64,000 nucleotides of DNA from Anaerolineales bacterium (GTDB taxonomy: Bacteria; Chloroflexota; Anaerolineae; Anaerolineales; UBA11579). Where the stretch lies: assembly GCA_026129255.1 (NCBI GenBank), contig JAHCIJ010000001.1:62001-126000 (forward strand), written 5' to 3'. The position numbers and the translations under genes were made by a program. This document shows, one piece after another, positions 36,801 to 45,047 of this stretch (the first letter of the stretch is position 1; every line of letters begins with the position of its first letter). The notes below the pieces were generated by a model that had not been told where the DNA came from, did no database searches, and worked only from the letters and a program-made list of their open reading frames with translations.

Positions 36801-36854
36801 CGCCGGCAGCCCAGCCAGCAGCGAGAAATGGGAGTGTGCGTTCAGGTGCAGCAT
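33822..36854 (-). CDS. DNA polymerase III alpha subunit, DnaE2-like
   Basis: 1010 residues. N-terminal PHP domain (LHLNAHSHFSLLAG, ALALTDHNRL). Palm motif PDIDTDICSARRD at about 366-378 and KMDLLATRG at about 517-525 supply the catalytic Asp residues. Fingers region FQIESPGMR, FRPGPLTGGLKDAFVRR, and GFPKAHAASYALTAWRSAW are also present. OB-fold near the C terminus (EVRVAGMRQSWRRVRTSAGG). The short length, lack of a long C-terminal tail and the HAASYALTAW block resemble the error-prone DnaE2 branch, which does translesion synthesis. ImuA/ImuB partners are not in the window. A second, full-size DnaE is at 56930. Convergent with the CopD-like gene. Confidence 0.85.
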   Translation of the reverse strand: MLHLNAHSHFSLLAGLPAPAQLAAAAAQAGQPALALTDHNRLTGAVEFAEACAAEGVQPLFGLHVHLGSRLPLVLLAENSAGWASLCRLSSWLLSEENDESRPLPLPTLQEHSDGLLCLAAHTAAPTPGAFAPPGAELGQLKALFPERMYIQIPPGSEAAVAMAAASKLGLPGAACWPVYYLQPAQADLQRTLTAMRLNTTRTRVPPEALAPAQAWFASSAELAAAYAAHPAALAATQEIATRCSFRLELNQPNFPQLELPGGQTPLQALRQQTLQGGGRLYPELTPAFMQRMEHELTSIEASGYTSLFLIMAEIVAFARQEGVPLSSRGSAASSLVSHCLGITTPDPLRLNLYFERFLNPARPTPPDIDTDICSARRDTVIQHVYEHYGRERVAMVATINRFRLRSALRETAKAHGLPAEDIKRMAARLPYRWWGPGDAVEDTQPYAELEAEFRLPQQQAALRDARAILDMPHHLSVHPGGIVVSSGPLTDNVPVQYSAKGMTTQYDLTGVQKMGLVKMDLLATRGLTVLGDVADHIAQHHPELGGSRLEVLENIPEDDAATAHTVRTARTIGCFQIESPGMRATLREVQSDSVDNVMVALALFRPGPLTGGLKDAFVRRHLGQEPVRHVHPALQPLLEETHGVFLYQEQVLRVAHELAGFSLAESDLLRRAMSHFDPGKQMQTLKEKFIHGAGQRHAVAPAVAERIWDMMAAFAGYGFPKAHAASYALTAWRSAWCKTHFPAEFMAAVLANWGGYYGQNTYLLEARRLGLPLHAPHINYSQAQFSVTYHDGKPHLYMGLEQLRELGRSTQQRILELRPFTSLADLLVRAYPRANEARNLIEAGALEGLGSIPALLEELENGRWQRGQMQLFAPPQETGADWTAEQKAAAQTRLLGVSLIAHPLDLFAKAMQRAGVLNTLEASTRLNQEVRVAGMRQSWRRVRTSAGGYIYFMDLADLEGTLRVVVPGEVYTRGRTAFREGVPVLIEGRLELGRDSEEPVLRASRVAGF

Positions 36855-36980
36855 GATGAACTAATGTTCTATTATAAATGCAACTGTGACCTTTGGATAT
36901 CTGTACATCCGAGTGCGTAATAAAATAAAATGGCCTTACGTTCAAGCAAGCTGTACACTTAGACTAAATTAAACCTGACC

Positions 36981-36986
36981 TATAAA
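36981..36986 (+). promoter_or_regulatory. -10 box TATAAA before FIST gene
   Basis: TATAAA ends 9 bases before the ATG at 36996, in a notably AT-rich 141-base gap between divergent genes. No Shine-Dalgarno. The minus-strand promoter of the polymerase must also lie here but is not resolved. Confidence 0.4.
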
Positions 36987-36995
36987 ACCTAACCT

Positions 36996-38135
36996 ATGAA
37001 GCTTGAAACCTTCACCTTTACGCCAGAGCAGGGGTGGTCTGTCGAAACATTTCCCCCACTGGACTCTGCGAATACGCTGGTGCTGGTCTTCGGCGCTTCC
37101 AGCTTCTTAGACAACCCAGAACCCATTCATGAACTGATCCGTGCTTACCCGCTGGCCCAGGTGATGGGCTGCTCTACGGCGGGTGAGATCTTCGATACAC
37201 AAATTCAGGATGGCTCGCTTTCTGTGGCCGTGATCTGCTTTGAACATACGCGCGTCTCCTCGGCCAGCACACGCGTGAGCGCGGCGCATGATTCGTACCA
37301 GGCCGGGGAATACATTGCCCGCGCCCTGAACGCACCCGATCTTGTGGCTGTGTTCGTGCTCTCCAATGGCACGCTGATCAACGGCAGCGAACTGGTGAGC
37401 GCCCTAAACGACCAATTGCAAGGCAAAGTGGTGGTGACCGGCGGCCTGGCGGGCGATGGTGACCGCTTTGAGCGCACCTGGGTGATCAACGATGGGGCGC
37501 TCACGCAGGACTCCGTGGCGGCGGTAGGGCTGTATGGTGACCGCGTGCATGTGCGCCACGGCTCCAAGGGCGGCTGGGATGTGTTCGGGCCGCAGCGCCT
37601 GGTGACGCGCTCCGAGGGCAACGTGCTGTATGAACTCGACGGCCGCCCGGCCCTGGATCTGTACAAAGAATATCTAGGCGAACTGGTCAGCGGGCTGCCC
37701 TCCAGCGCGCTGCTCTTCCCGCTGGCCTTGAGCGAAGACCGCGAGTCGCAGAAAACGATCGTGCGCACCATCCTGGGTGTGGACGAAGTCAACCATTCAT
37801 TAACCTTTGCCGGGGATATTCCAGAAGGCTATTACGCTCAGTTAATGAAGGCCAACTTTGACCGCCTTATCGACGGCGCCAGCGAGGCGGCAGTGATGGC
37901 CGCTGAAGCGGAGGCCTCTGCAGCCCCGATCCTCTCCGTGGCGATCAGTTGCGTTGGCCGCCGCCTGGTGCTGCGCGAGCGCACCGAAGAAGAATTGGAA
38001 GCTACGCTGGAGGTGTTGCCGCCCGGCGTGCAGCAAATCGGCTTTTACTCCTATGGCGAGATCTCGCCGTATGCCAGCGGCACCTGTGACCTGCACAACC
38101 AGACCATGACGCTGACCACGCTGAGGGAAGCGTAA
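36996..38135 (+). CDS. FIST sensory domain protein (FIST_N + FIST_C)
   Basis: 379 residues. FIST N-terminal domain (VLVFGASSF, VMGCSTAGEIFD, VVVTGGLAGDGDRFE at about 145-160) and FIST C-terminal domain (AMKANFDRL-type region, SVAISCVGRRLVLRERTEEELE, GFYSYGEISP near the end). FIST is an input domain thought to bind small ligands such as amino acids. No membrane helix. The PAS-GGDEF-EAL gene starts 9 bases later, so the pair likely form a sensor/effector unit controlling cyclic di-GMP. Confidence 0.88.
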   Translation: MKLETFTFTPEQGWSVETFPPLDSANTLVLVFGASSFLDNPEPIHELIRAYPLAQVMGCSTAGEIFDTQIQDGSLSVAVICFEHTRVSSASTRVSAAHDSYQAGEYIARALNAPDLVAVFVLSNGTLINGSELVSALNDQLQGKVVVTGGLAGDGDRFERTWVINDGALTQDSVAAVGLYGDRVHVRHGSKGGWDVFGPQRLVTRSEGNVLYELDGRPALDLYKEYLGELVSGLPSSALLFPLALSEDRESQKTIVRTILGVDEVNHSLTFAGDIPEGYYAQLMKANFDRLIDGASEAAVMAAEAEASAAPILSVAISCVGRRLVLRERTEEELEATLEVLPPGVQQIGFYSYGEISPYASGTCDLHNQTMTLTTLREA

Positions 38136-38144
38136 AGACGCAGT

Positions 38145-40034
38145 ATGCACAAGATCTTGCGCCGCCAGCTCAAGCGCCTGGAGCTGGACCCTGCAGCTTC
38201 CCCAGACGCCAAAGCCTGGGCGGAGTTTTTAGGAACCATTGAGCAAACCTATCGCCATGCTGACCAGGACCGCTATCTACTGGAGCGTTCGCTGGCCATC
38301 TCCTCCAAGGAGATTCACGAGCTCTACGACCAGGAGCAGCGCCACATCAAGGAAGCCTTGCGTGTTAGCGAGGGAAGGTACCGCAGCCTGTTTGAGCACG
38401 CCATTGATTCGATCTTTATCATTGATGTAGAGACGCGCCGCATCCTGGATGTGAACCATGTGGCCGCAGACCGTCTGGGCTATACGCGCGATGAGCTGCT
38501 GGCGATGGAGATCGATGCCATCTACCCGCGGGAAGAGACTGAACGCACCCAGGATATCGTTCAGCAGCTGCTCGTCACCGGCCATCTCACCTTTGAGCGC
38601 ACGCACGTGCGCAGAGATGGCAGCACCATGCTGGTGGAGGTGAGTTCCATCATCCTGGAGCAGGATGGACGCCAGGTTTACCAGAGCATTGCGCGTGATA
38701 TTACGCAGCGCAAGATCACTGAGCTGGAGCTGCAGCGTCTGGCCAAATACGATTCGCTTACCGGGGTGGCCAACCGCACCCTGTTCATGGATCGCATCTC
38801 GCATGCCATTGAGCTGGCGCAGCGCAATCATTCATCCCTGGCGGTGCTGTTCCTCGATCTGGACGGCTTCAAAGCCGTGAACGATGCCTTCGGCCACGAG
38901 CAGGGCGATGCCCTGTTGCAGATCATTGCCCGCCGCATTCAAGACAGCGTGCGCAAGAGCGATACTGTGGCGCGCCTGGGCGGTGATGAATTTGGCATCC
39001 TGCTGGAGGGTATCCGTGATCTGGATGAAACCGTGGGCATCGTGCAGAAGCTGATCGACACCGTGTCACAGCCTTTCAACTTCCACAATGCCGAAGCGTT
39101 CATCACCACCAGCGTGGGGATCAGCATTTTCCCGGCCCACGGCAACGACCCGGAGACCTTGATCCAGAACGCGGACTGGGCCATGTATGCCTCCAAGTCT
39201 GAGGGCAAGAACAGCTTCCGCTTTTATGCCACGGCCATGAAGACCAAAGCGCTGGAGCGGCTGGAACTGGGCAACCAGTTGCGCTATGCGTTGGAGCGCA
39301 ACGAGATCGTGGCCTATTACCAACCCCAGGTGGATTGCGTTGACCAGCGCATTGTGGGCATGGAGGCGTTGGCGCGCTGGCATCATCCACAGTTGGGTAC
39401 CTTGCTGCCGGAGAAGTTTGTGGGCCTGGCCGAGGAAATGGGTCTCATCGTCCAGCTTTCAGACTGGATGCTGCGCACCGCCTGCACACAGGTCAAATCA
39501 TGGCTGGACCGCGGCATACAGCCGGTGCGGCTCTCGATCAACCTCTCCGACCGCGATATGCAGTCAGATCTGGTGGGGCGCGTCGAAGCGGCGCTGGCCT
39601 ACAGCCAACTGCCGCCGCAGTGGCTGGAGTTGGAGCTGTCTGAGAACACCATCTTCCGCCACATCCAGGAAGAGCAGGACAAGCTGGCGAAGTTGAAGGC
39701 GCTCGGTGTGCAACTGGCCATCGATGACTTTGGCACCGGGTTTTCTACGCTGAGCCAGCTGGCCGAGTTTCCTTTTGATACGCTCAAGATCGACCGCTAT
39801 TTTGCGGTGCAGATCGCCACGTCCCCCGCGCATGCCGCCATCGTGAGCGGTGTGGTGACGGTGGCGCAGAAGTTGGGTATGGAAGTGTTCGCGGAGGGCG
39901 TTGAGACGCAAGAGCAGCTGGAGCTGTACAAGACCGCTGGTTGCACGAACATCCAGGGGGATCTGTTCAGCCCGCCGCTGCCCGCGGATGAAGCGTTGGC
40001 GCTGTTGCAGGCCGGCGTGGTGCGTGTTAACTAG
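38145..40034 (+). CDS. PAS-GGDEF-EAL cyclic di-GMP enzyme
   Basis: 629 residues. N-terminal helical part, PAS domain (about 78-200: RSLFEHAIDSIFIIDVETRR, then HVRRDGSTMLVEVS). GGDEF domain with intact GGDEF at 279-283 and an inhibitory RxxD site (RKSD, 270-273) five residues before it. EAL domain with EAL at 407-409, NLSDRDM, ELSENTIF and IDDFGTGFSTLSQL. Both synthesis and breakdown of cyclic di-GMP look possible. No membrane segment. It is likely controlled by the FIST protein and by PAS ligand. Product inhibition through the I-site is expected from family knowledge. Confidence 0.93.
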   Translation: MHKILRRQLKRLELDPAASPDAKAWAEFLGTIEQTYRHADQDRYLLERSLAISSKEIHELYDQEQRHIKEALRVSEGRYRSLFEHAIDSIFIIDVETRRILDVNHVAADRLGYTRDELLAMEIDAIYPREETERTQDIVQQLLVTGHLTFERTHVRRDGSTMLVEVSSIILEQDGRQVYQSIARDITQRKITELELQRLAKYDSLTGVANRTLFMDRISHAIELAQRNHSSLAVLFLDLDGFKAVNDAFGHEQGDALLQIIARRIQDSVRKSDTVARLGGDEFGILLEGIRDLDETVGIVQKLIDTVSQPFNFHNAEAFITTSVGISIFPAHGNDPETLIQNADWAMYASKSEGKNSFRFYATAMKTKALERLELGNQLRYALERNEIVAYYQPQVDCVDQRIVGMEALARWHHPQLGTLLPEKFVGLAEEMGLIVQLSDWMLRTACTQVKSWLDRGIQPVRLSINLSDRDMQSDLVGRVEAALAYSQLPPQWLELELSENTIFRHIQEEQDKLAKLKALGVQLAIDDFGTGFSTLSQLAEFPFDTLKIDRYFAVQIATSPAHAAIVSGVVTVAQKLGMEVFAEGVETQEQLELYKTAGCTNIQGDLFSPPLPADEALALLQAGVVRVN

Positions 40035-40073
40035 AAATCTAAATTGTTTTTAGTTATAATTTCGCTCTTCTTT

Positions 40074-40145
<72 letters not shown>

Positions 40146-40147
40146 CT

Positions 40148-40465
40148 ATGGCACTTCCTGCGCGCCTCCAGCCATATTTTCCTTCCTACGACATGTCCAA
40201 GCTTAATAAAGAGACAGATCGCAGGCTTATCATCACGAACATTTTGAATCTGGGGGATAGGCAGGACTTGAACTGGCTCTTCCGTAGCTATGACCTTTCC
40301 GAAATCGCGGCAGTAGTAGAAGACCCTACAAGAGGCAGTTGGACCAGGCAGTCCCTTAATTATTGGCAGCTCATCCTTGATATTGAGGTCGATGAGATAA
40401 AGGCTGCCAGAGCCATAATGGACCCGACTCCCCGGCCAGAAGTTTATTCTTCTCTTTTCGACTAG
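40148..40465 (+). CDS. Probable antitoxin partner of AbiEii-type toxin (DUF6922-like)
   Basis: 105 residues, starting at the ATG three bases after the tRNA. The frame is open through the tRNA, but a start there is implausible. Contents: MALPARLQPYFPSYD, then TDRRLIITNILNLGDRQDLNWLFRSYDL (in outline) and a C-terminal WQLILDIEVDE. This resembles the short proteins (DUF6922-type) found next to AbiEii nucleotidyltransferases. The toxin gene begins directly at its stop. A hand count of one 60-base line (40201-40260) gives about 42% G+C, well below the flanks. Confidence 0.55.
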   Translation: MALPARLQPYFPSYDMSKLNKETDRRLIITNILNLGDRQDLNWLFRSYDLSEIAAVVEDPTRGSWTRQSLNYWQLILDIEVDEIKAARAIMDPTPRPEVYSSLFD

Positions 40466-41107
40466 ATGTTCTATCCAAATATCCTCAATGATTATCAGCA
40501 AGAGCTTGTGGATAAGCTTAAGTTTGATAGTGTTGGAGATTTCTACCTGAGCGGCGGGACGGCATTGGCTTTGCAAATGGGCCATCGCACGTCTGTTGAC
40601 TTTGATTTTTATTCAGCCAAGGATTTCGACTCGTTCAAGCTTTTTGCTCATCTACGCAAAGCAATTCCAGACCTGACCGTTCGTACTCAAACCGAAGGAA
40701 CCCTTCTTGCCTTTTCGGAAACCACAGAAATTTCGTTTTTTCACTACCCTTATATTCTTATACGACCTGCAGTGGCATTCGAGGGCTTGATCCTTGCCTC
40801 AAAGGAAGATATTGCCGCAATGAAGCTTATAGCAATTGTCCAGCGAGGGACAGAGCGAGACTTTGTGGATGTTTTCTATTTGCTGCAGGAATACACCCTT
40901 GCCCAGATGATTGCGTTTGTTCAGGAGAAATTTGCCGGCTACCAGGAAGCCTTGATTCTCAAGGCACTGGTCTTCTTTGAGGATGCCGAAAAGGAGGAGC
41001 AGAGAAGGGGTGTGCGAATTCTGGCTCCCGACTATTCTTGGGAAGCGGTTAAGAAATTTTTGAGAGCACAGGTTAAGAAGTACGAAATTGATGCGCAGGC
41101 AAAGTAA
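40466..41107 (+). CDS. AbiEii-type nucleotidyltransferase toxin
   Basis: 213 residues. NTase motif GGTALALQMGHRTSVDFDFYS-type block: GGT at 30-32, His40-Arg41 and Asp45/Asp47. The second block KLIAIVQRGTERDFVDVFYLL has Lys120, Arg131-Asp132 and Asp135. These are the conserved motifs of AbiEii/MenT-like toxins (PF08843), reported to transfer nucleotides to targets such as tRNA in some members. Starts at the antitoxin stop (TAG-ATG). The protein is Phe/Tyr/Ile/Lys-rich relative to neighbours and lower in GC (line 40741-40800 about 48%). Together with the tRNA junction it looks acquired. Confidence 0.85.
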   Translation: MFYPNILNDYQQELVDKLKFDSVGDFYLSGGTALALQMGHRTSVDFDFYSAKDFDSFKLFAHLRKAIPDLTVRTQTEGTLLAFSETTEISFFHYPYILIRPAVAFEGLILASKEDIAAMKLIAIVQRGTERDFVDVFYLLQEYTLAQMIAFVQEKFAGYQEALILKALVFFEDAEKEEQRRGVRILAPDYSWEAVKKFLRAQVKKYEIDAQAK

Positions 41108-41140
41108 TAGACGCCGCTGGCCGTTCTTTCTTGCTTTATA

Positions 41141-41213
41141 AACACAAAGCCACAAAGAGTACGAAGAAACTTTCTAGGGGAAATTTATCTTCGTGTCCTG
41201 GCGTCTTGTGGTT
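41141..41213. repeat. CACAAAG palindromic element, full copy
   Basis: Left arm AACACAAAGCCACAAAG plus ACGAAGA pairs imperfectly with the right arm, ending CGTCTTGTGGTT. Same words recur at 44926 and 49865, always in intergenic gaps. The full copy closes the toxin-antitoxin island before the aldehyde dehydrogenase gene. Confidence 0.75.
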
Positions 41214-41222
41214 ATGCTGATT

Positions 41223-41228
41223 TAGAAT
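41223..41228 (+). promoter_or_regulatory. -10 box TAGAAT before aldehyde dehydrogenase gene
   Basis: TAGAAT ends 10 bases before the ATG at 41239, just downstream of the palindromic element. No Shine-Dalgarno. Confidence 0.4.
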
Positions 41229-41238
41229 TACCTCACCT

Positions 41239-42954
41239 ATGGCCGAGACCACAACAGCAATTCTGACCCACTCACAACTGGACGCCAAGTTGGCGCGCCT
41301 GCAGACTGGCAAGCAGGCCTGGGCACAGCTACCCGTAGCCGCGCGTATTGCGCTGATCGACCGCCTGGTGGCGGAGCTACCGGTCATCGAGGAGCGCTGG
41401 GTGGCTGCCAGCCTGGCGGCCAAAGGCGCCCAGTCGCGCAGCCTGGCCGAGGGCGAAGAGCGCTTCACGCTCACGGTGACCTATCGCCTGCTGCGTTACC
41501 TGCGCAAAGCGCTGGTGGATATCCAGGCGCATGGCCAGCCGCGCTTGCCCGGCAAGGTGTGCTGGAAACACGCTGGCGAGTGGCGCGTGGATGTCTTCCC
41601 GCAGAGCCTGGCTGACCGCATCTCGATGCCCTTCATCCACGCCGAGGTGCGCGTGTACGACAGCATGCAAGGCGACGAGCCGCCGCGGGCCGCCTTTTAC
41701 CGCCAGGCGCAGCCCGAACCGAAGACCTGCCTGGTGCTGGCGGCGGGCAATATTGCCTCTACGGTAAATTACGACTTTTTGCACAAGCTCTTCGTTGAAG
41801 GGCAGGCGGTGTTGCTAAAGGTCAACCCGGTGAACGCTTACCTGGCGCCGCTGATCGAGGAAGGCTTCCGCGCCCTGATCGGGCCGGGCTATATGCAGGT
41901 GGTGGAGGGCGGGGCCGAGGTGGCGGCGTACCTCATCGATCACGCAGAGATCGATGAGCTGCATCTGACGGGTTCTGACCGCACCTATGAAGCCATCGTG
42001 TTCGGGCCGGGCGAAGAAGGCCAGCGCCGCAAGCAAAACAAGCAGCCGCAGATGACCAAACCCTTCAGCGCCGAGCTGGGCAACATCTCCCCTGTCATCG
42101 TTGTGCCTGGGCCGTGGAGCGCGGGCGATGTGCGCGGGCAGGCGGCCAAGATCGGCGGTTGGCTGGTGCGCAACGCCGGCTTCAACTGCATCACGCCGCG
42201 CATGCTAATCCAGCACGCAGGCTGGGCGCAGCGCCAGCCGCTGAATGATGGCATCGCCGCGTACCTGGATACGCTGGAGACGCGCACGGCCTACTACCCC
42301 GGCGCCGAGCGCCAGCATGCCCACTTTGTCGAGGCCTATCCGCAGGCCCGGCAGCTCGGCCAGCCAAAGGCTGGTGGCCAGCCTTCGGCTGGCCGGCTGC
42401 CGTGGACCTTTGTGCCCGGCCTGGACCCGGCAGATGCGGGTCAGTTGGCTTTCTGCGAGGAGCCGTTCATGGGCTTGTTCTCAGAAACCGCGCTGGATGC
42501 CGAGGATACGGTGGACTTTATCGCCAAAGCAGTAACCTTTGCCAACCAGCAGTTGTGGGGCACGCTTTCGGCTTCGATCATCGTGCACCCCAAGAGCTTG
42601 CAAGACCCGCTGGTGGCCGCGGCGGTGGAGCAAGCCGTGACGGATCTCAACTACGGTACGGTAGTGGTCAATCACTGGGGGGCGTTAGGCTATTACATGT
42701 GCATCACGCCGTGGGGCGCGCCCCCGGGGCATGATATGTACGACATTCAGTCTGGGATCGGCTTCGTGAACAATCCGCTGATGTTCGAGCGCCCGCTGAA
42801 GTCTGTGGTGCGTGCGCCGTTCGTCTCCATCCCGGATCCGTATCAGGCGCATGCCAAGCACAGCTATCGCTACTTCCGCCAGGATACGCGCTATCACGCT
42901 AAACCTAGCTTGGGGAATTTAGTGAAGCTGTTGTGGCACGCGGTGTTTAGTTAA
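41239..42954 (+). CDS. Aldehyde dehydrogenase superfamily protein
   Basis: 571 residues, longer than typical 480-500. General base Glu279 in SAELGNISPVIVV and catalytic Cys317 in NAGFNCITPRML. The dinucleotide-binding part has CLVLAAGNIASTVNYDF, LLKVNPVNA and LHLTGSDRTYEAIV. It oxidises or reduces an aldehyde/acyl substrate with NAD(P); the substrate is unknown. A palindromic stretch (42360-42394) within the gene encodes a Gly/Pro/Gln loop (GQPKAGGQPSAGRLP, about 373-387), which may be an inserted repeat kept in frame. The C-terminal extension after about residue 520 includes AKHSYRYFRQ. Confidence 0.85.
   Translation: MAETTTAILTHSQLDAKLARLQTGKQAWAQLPVAARIALIDRLVAELPVIEERWVAASLAAKGAQSRSLAEGEERFTLTVTYRLLRYLRKALVDIQAHGQPRLPGKVCWKHAGEWRVDVFPQSLADRISMPFIHAEVRVYDSMQGDEPPRAAFYRQAQPEPKTCLVLAAGNIASTVNYDFLHKLFVEGQAVLLKVNPVNAYLAPLIEEGFRALIGPGYMQVVEGGAEVAAYLIDHAEIDELHLTGSDRTYEAIVFGPGEEGQRRKQNKQPQMTKPFSAELGNISPVIVVPGPWSAGDVRGQAAKIGGWLVRNAGFNCITPRMLIQHAGWAQRQPLNDGIAAYLDTLETRTAYYPGAERQHAHFVEAYPQARQLGQPKAGGQPSAGRLPWTFVPGLDPADAGQLAFCEEPFMGLFSETALDAEDTVDFIAKAVTFANQQLWGTLSASIIVHPKSLQDPLVAAAVEQAVTDLNYGTVVVNHWGALGYYMCITPWGAPPGHDMYDIQSGIGFVNNPLMFERPLKSVVRAPFVSIPDPYQAHAKHSYRYFRQDTRYHAKPSLGNLVKLLWHAVFS
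42360..42394 (+). repeat. Palindromes inside aldehyde dehydrogenase gene
   Basis: CCAGCC-AAA-GGCTGG (42360-42374) and GGCCAGCC-TTC-GGCTGGCC (42376-42394) lie back to back within coding sequence, keeping frame. They encode a low-complexity Gln-Pro-Gly-Ser loop. Similar AGCC/GGCT hairpins occur at 33776-33804. Confidence 0.6.
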
Positions 42955-43024
42955 GTGAATAGTGATGAGTGAACAGTGAGCAGGAGTGCTACCTAATTAC
43001 TCCTCACTCATCACTGCTCACTTT
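42954..43024. repeat. GTGAACAGTGAG palindromic element, copy A
   Basis: AGTGAATAGTGATGAGTGAA with a mirror AGTGATGAGTGAG-like right arm, spacer about 10 bases. Lies between aldehyde dehydrogenase and the convergent GH1 gene. The GH1 stop codon (43018-43020) is inside the right arm. Shares words with the element at 60913. Confidence 0.75.
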
Positions 43025-44346
43025 AGCCTGTTCTCTTTTACGATCTTTGTATACAAACGCCCGCTGTCTTTGATGATACGTGTCTGCGTCTCGTAGTCTA
43101 CATACACGATGCCAAAGCGGCGGCTGTAGCCCCAAGCCCACTCAAAATTATCCAGCAGGCTCCAGGCAAAGTAGCCCTTGAGCGGCACGCCGGCGGCGAT
43201 GGCCTGGTGGGCGTTGTGCAGATACTCCCGCAGGTAGTTTACGCGCTGCGCATCATGCACGGCGCCATCTTCGCTCACTTCGTCGGCAAAGGCGGCGCCG
43301 TTCTCGGTGATGTAGTAGGCCGGGAAGGGGTACTCGCGGTGCAAGCGCAGCAGGATCTCCTGGATGCCGGGTGGGTACACCTCCCAGCCCATCTCCGTCT
43401 TATCGCTGCTAACCTGCACTGTCACTTCCGCATCTGCGGTGCTCTCGCTGCGGTGCACAGTGCGGAAGTAGTGATTGACGCCCAAATAGTCCAGCGGAGC
43501 GGCAATGGCTTCCAGGTCGCCGCTGAGCACATACGCCATCGAGCGGTCGTAGTGCGCCACTACGTCGGCTGGGTAGTTGCGCCCGGCCAGCGGATCCAGG
43601 TACCAGCGGTTCTGCATGCCGTCGCCCAGGCGCGCCGCCAGCTGGTCCGCCTCGTTGGACGAGGCGGCGGTGTGCGGCTGCAGGTTGAGCACCACGCCGA
43701 CCTGCGCCCGCGGCGCATTGCGGCGCAGCACAGGCACGGCCCAACCGTGTGCCAGCAGCAGGTGGTGGCTGGCCGCCATCATCTCGTCCAGGCTGGTGTG
43801 GCCGGGCGCGTGGCGACCCTGCAGGTAGCCGGCCTGCGCGCTGACCTGTGGCTCATTCAAGGTTGCCCAACTCGCCACGCGGTCACCCAGGTGCTGGCTG
43901 GCGATCTCGGCATATTCCACGAAGGCTTCGGCGGTGCTGCGCGCCGGCCAGCCGCCGCGGTCTTGCAGCGCCTGCGGCAGATCCCAGTGATACAGGGTGG
44001 CGTAGGGCACGATGCCAGCATCCAGCAGCCCGTCTACCAGGCAGCTATAAAAATCGAGGCCCTTTTGATTTACCTTGCCATAGCCTTGCGGCAGGATGCG
44101 TGACCAAGCGATCGAGAAGCGATAGGCTTGCAGCCCAAGCTGCTGCATCAGCTGGATGTCCTCGCGCCAGCGGTGGTAATGGTCACAGGCGCGGTCGCCA
44201 GTGTGATTGCCAAAGACTTTGCCGGGGGTGTGCGAGAAGCGGTCCCAGATGCTCTCGCCGCGGCCGTCTTCATCATGCGCGCCCTCGATCTGATAGGCGG
44301 CGGTGGCTGCGCCCCACAGGAAACCGTCTGGAAAGTGGTCAGTCAT
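43018..44346 (-). CDS. GH1 family beta-glucosidase
   Basis: 442 residues, usual length. DGFLWGAATAAYQIEGA start, acid/base Glu165 in TLNEPQVSA, nucleophile Glu348 in YYITENGAAF, and the aglycone/sugar contacts FAWSLLDNFEWAWGYSRRFG. Hydrolyses beta-glucosides or beta-galactosides; no signal peptide, so cytoplasmic. The ATG at 44346 (MTDHFPDGF) is preferred; the frame runs further to 44529 but has no family features. Divergent from moaB. The 3' end runs into a repeat element. Confidence 0.93.
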   Translation of the reverse strand: MTDHFPDGFLWGAATAAYQIEGAHDEDGRGESIWDRFSHTPGKVFGNHTGDRACDHYHRWREDIQLMQQLGLQAYRFSIAWSRILPQGYGKVNQKGLDFYSCLVDGLLDAGIVPYATLYHWDLPQALQDRGGWPARSTAEAFVEYAEIASQHLGDRVASWATLNEPQVSAQAGYLQGRHAPGHTSLDEMMAASHHLLLAHGWAVPVLRRNAPRAQVGVVLNLQPHTAASSNEADQLAARLGDGMQNRWYLDPLAGRNYPADVVAHYDRSMAYVLSGDLEAIAAPLDYLGVNHYFRTVHRSESTADAEVTVQVSSDKTEMGWEVYPPGIQEILLRLHREYPFPAYYITENGAAFADEVSEDGAVHDAQRVNYLREYLHNAHQAIAAGVPLKGYFAWSLLDNFEWAWGYSRRFGIVYVDYETQTRIIKDSGRLYTKIVKENRLK

Positions 44347-44384
44347 AGCGGGGCAGTATAAACGAGAAGCGTGCCGTGCCGCGA

Positions 44385-44390
44385 TAAAAT
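44385..44390 (+). promoter_or_regulatory. -10 box TAAAAT before moaB
   Basis: TAAAAT ends 6 bases before the ATG at 44397, with no ribosome site: leaderless arrangement, about 50 bases from the divergent GH1 start. Confidence 0.5.
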
Positions 44391-44396
44391 CGGGGC

Positions 44397-44915
44397 ATGA
44401 GCCCATCCGACTCTTCGCAAGCCCACCGCCAACTGGCCGCCCAACGCGGCCCGGTGGCGCTGGCCATTGTGACGGTGAGCGATAGCCGCACGCCGGAGAC
44501 GGACACCAATGCCCACTACCTGCGCCCACAGATTGAGGCGCTGGGTCACCAGGTGGCCGAGTATCGCCTGGTGAAAGACGAGCCAGCCCAAATTCAGGCT
44601 GTGTTGGATGAGCTGGCGGCGGGGCCGGCCCATGTCTTGCTGTTCAACGGGGGTACGGGTATCTCCACCCGCGATACCACGTTTGATGTGCTGAGCCGCA
44701 ATCTGGAGAAGACCCTGCCGGGCTTCGGCGAGCTGTTCCGCATGCTCAGCTATGAGCAAGTGGGGGCGGCTGCGATGCTCTCGCGGGCTACGGCGGGCGT
44801 GTACCGCGGCAAAGTGGTCATCTCGACCCCCGGCAGCCCGGCGGCGGTGCAATTGGCCTGGGAGCAACTCATCCAGCCTGAGCTGGAACACCTGGCTTGG
44901 GAAGTAGCACGCTAG
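44397..44915 (+). CDS. moaB: Molybdenum cofactor biosynthesis protein MoaB/MogA
   Basis: 172 residues. [17 protein letters not shown] start, [15 protein letters not shown] (molybdopterin-binding loop), [29 protein letters not shown]. Family of MoaB/MogA, which adenylates molybdopterin before Mo insertion. No other cofactor genes are nearby. Stop is followed by a CACAAAG repeat. Confidence 0.93.
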   Translation: MSPSDSSQAHRQLAAQRGPVALAIVTVSDSRTPETDTNAHYLRPQIEALGHQVAEYRLVKDEPAQIQAVLDELAAGPAHVLLFNGGTGISTRDTTFDVLSRNLEKTLPGFGELFRMLSYEQVGAAAMLSRATAGVYRGKVVISTPGSPAAVQLAWEQLIQPELEHLAWEVAR

Positions 44916-44925
44916 GGGCAAGGCA

Positions 44926-44945
44926 AACCACAAAGCCACAAAGAC
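44926..44945. repeat. CACAAAG element, half copy
   Basis: AACCACAAAGCCACAAAGAC follows moaB, with CTTCTTTGTAG downstream as a possible remnant of the right arm. Related to 41141 and 49865. Confidence 0.6.
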
Positions 44946-45016
44946 CCCCTCACAAGCTTCTTTGTAGCGGGCAAGTAGTGATCTGCCAGCTATTTCCACA
45001 AACCCTTTTTCATTGG

Positions 45017-45022
45017 TATAAT
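45017..45022 (+). promoter_or_regulatory. -10 box of rpmB operon
   Basis: TATAAT (45017-45022) with TTTCCA 18 bases upstream. About 20 bases of leader contain TTAAGGAGT, a good Shine-Dalgarno for rpmB. Confidence 0.6.
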
Positions 45023-45047
45023 GTCCCGCTGTTAAGGAGTACGATTC

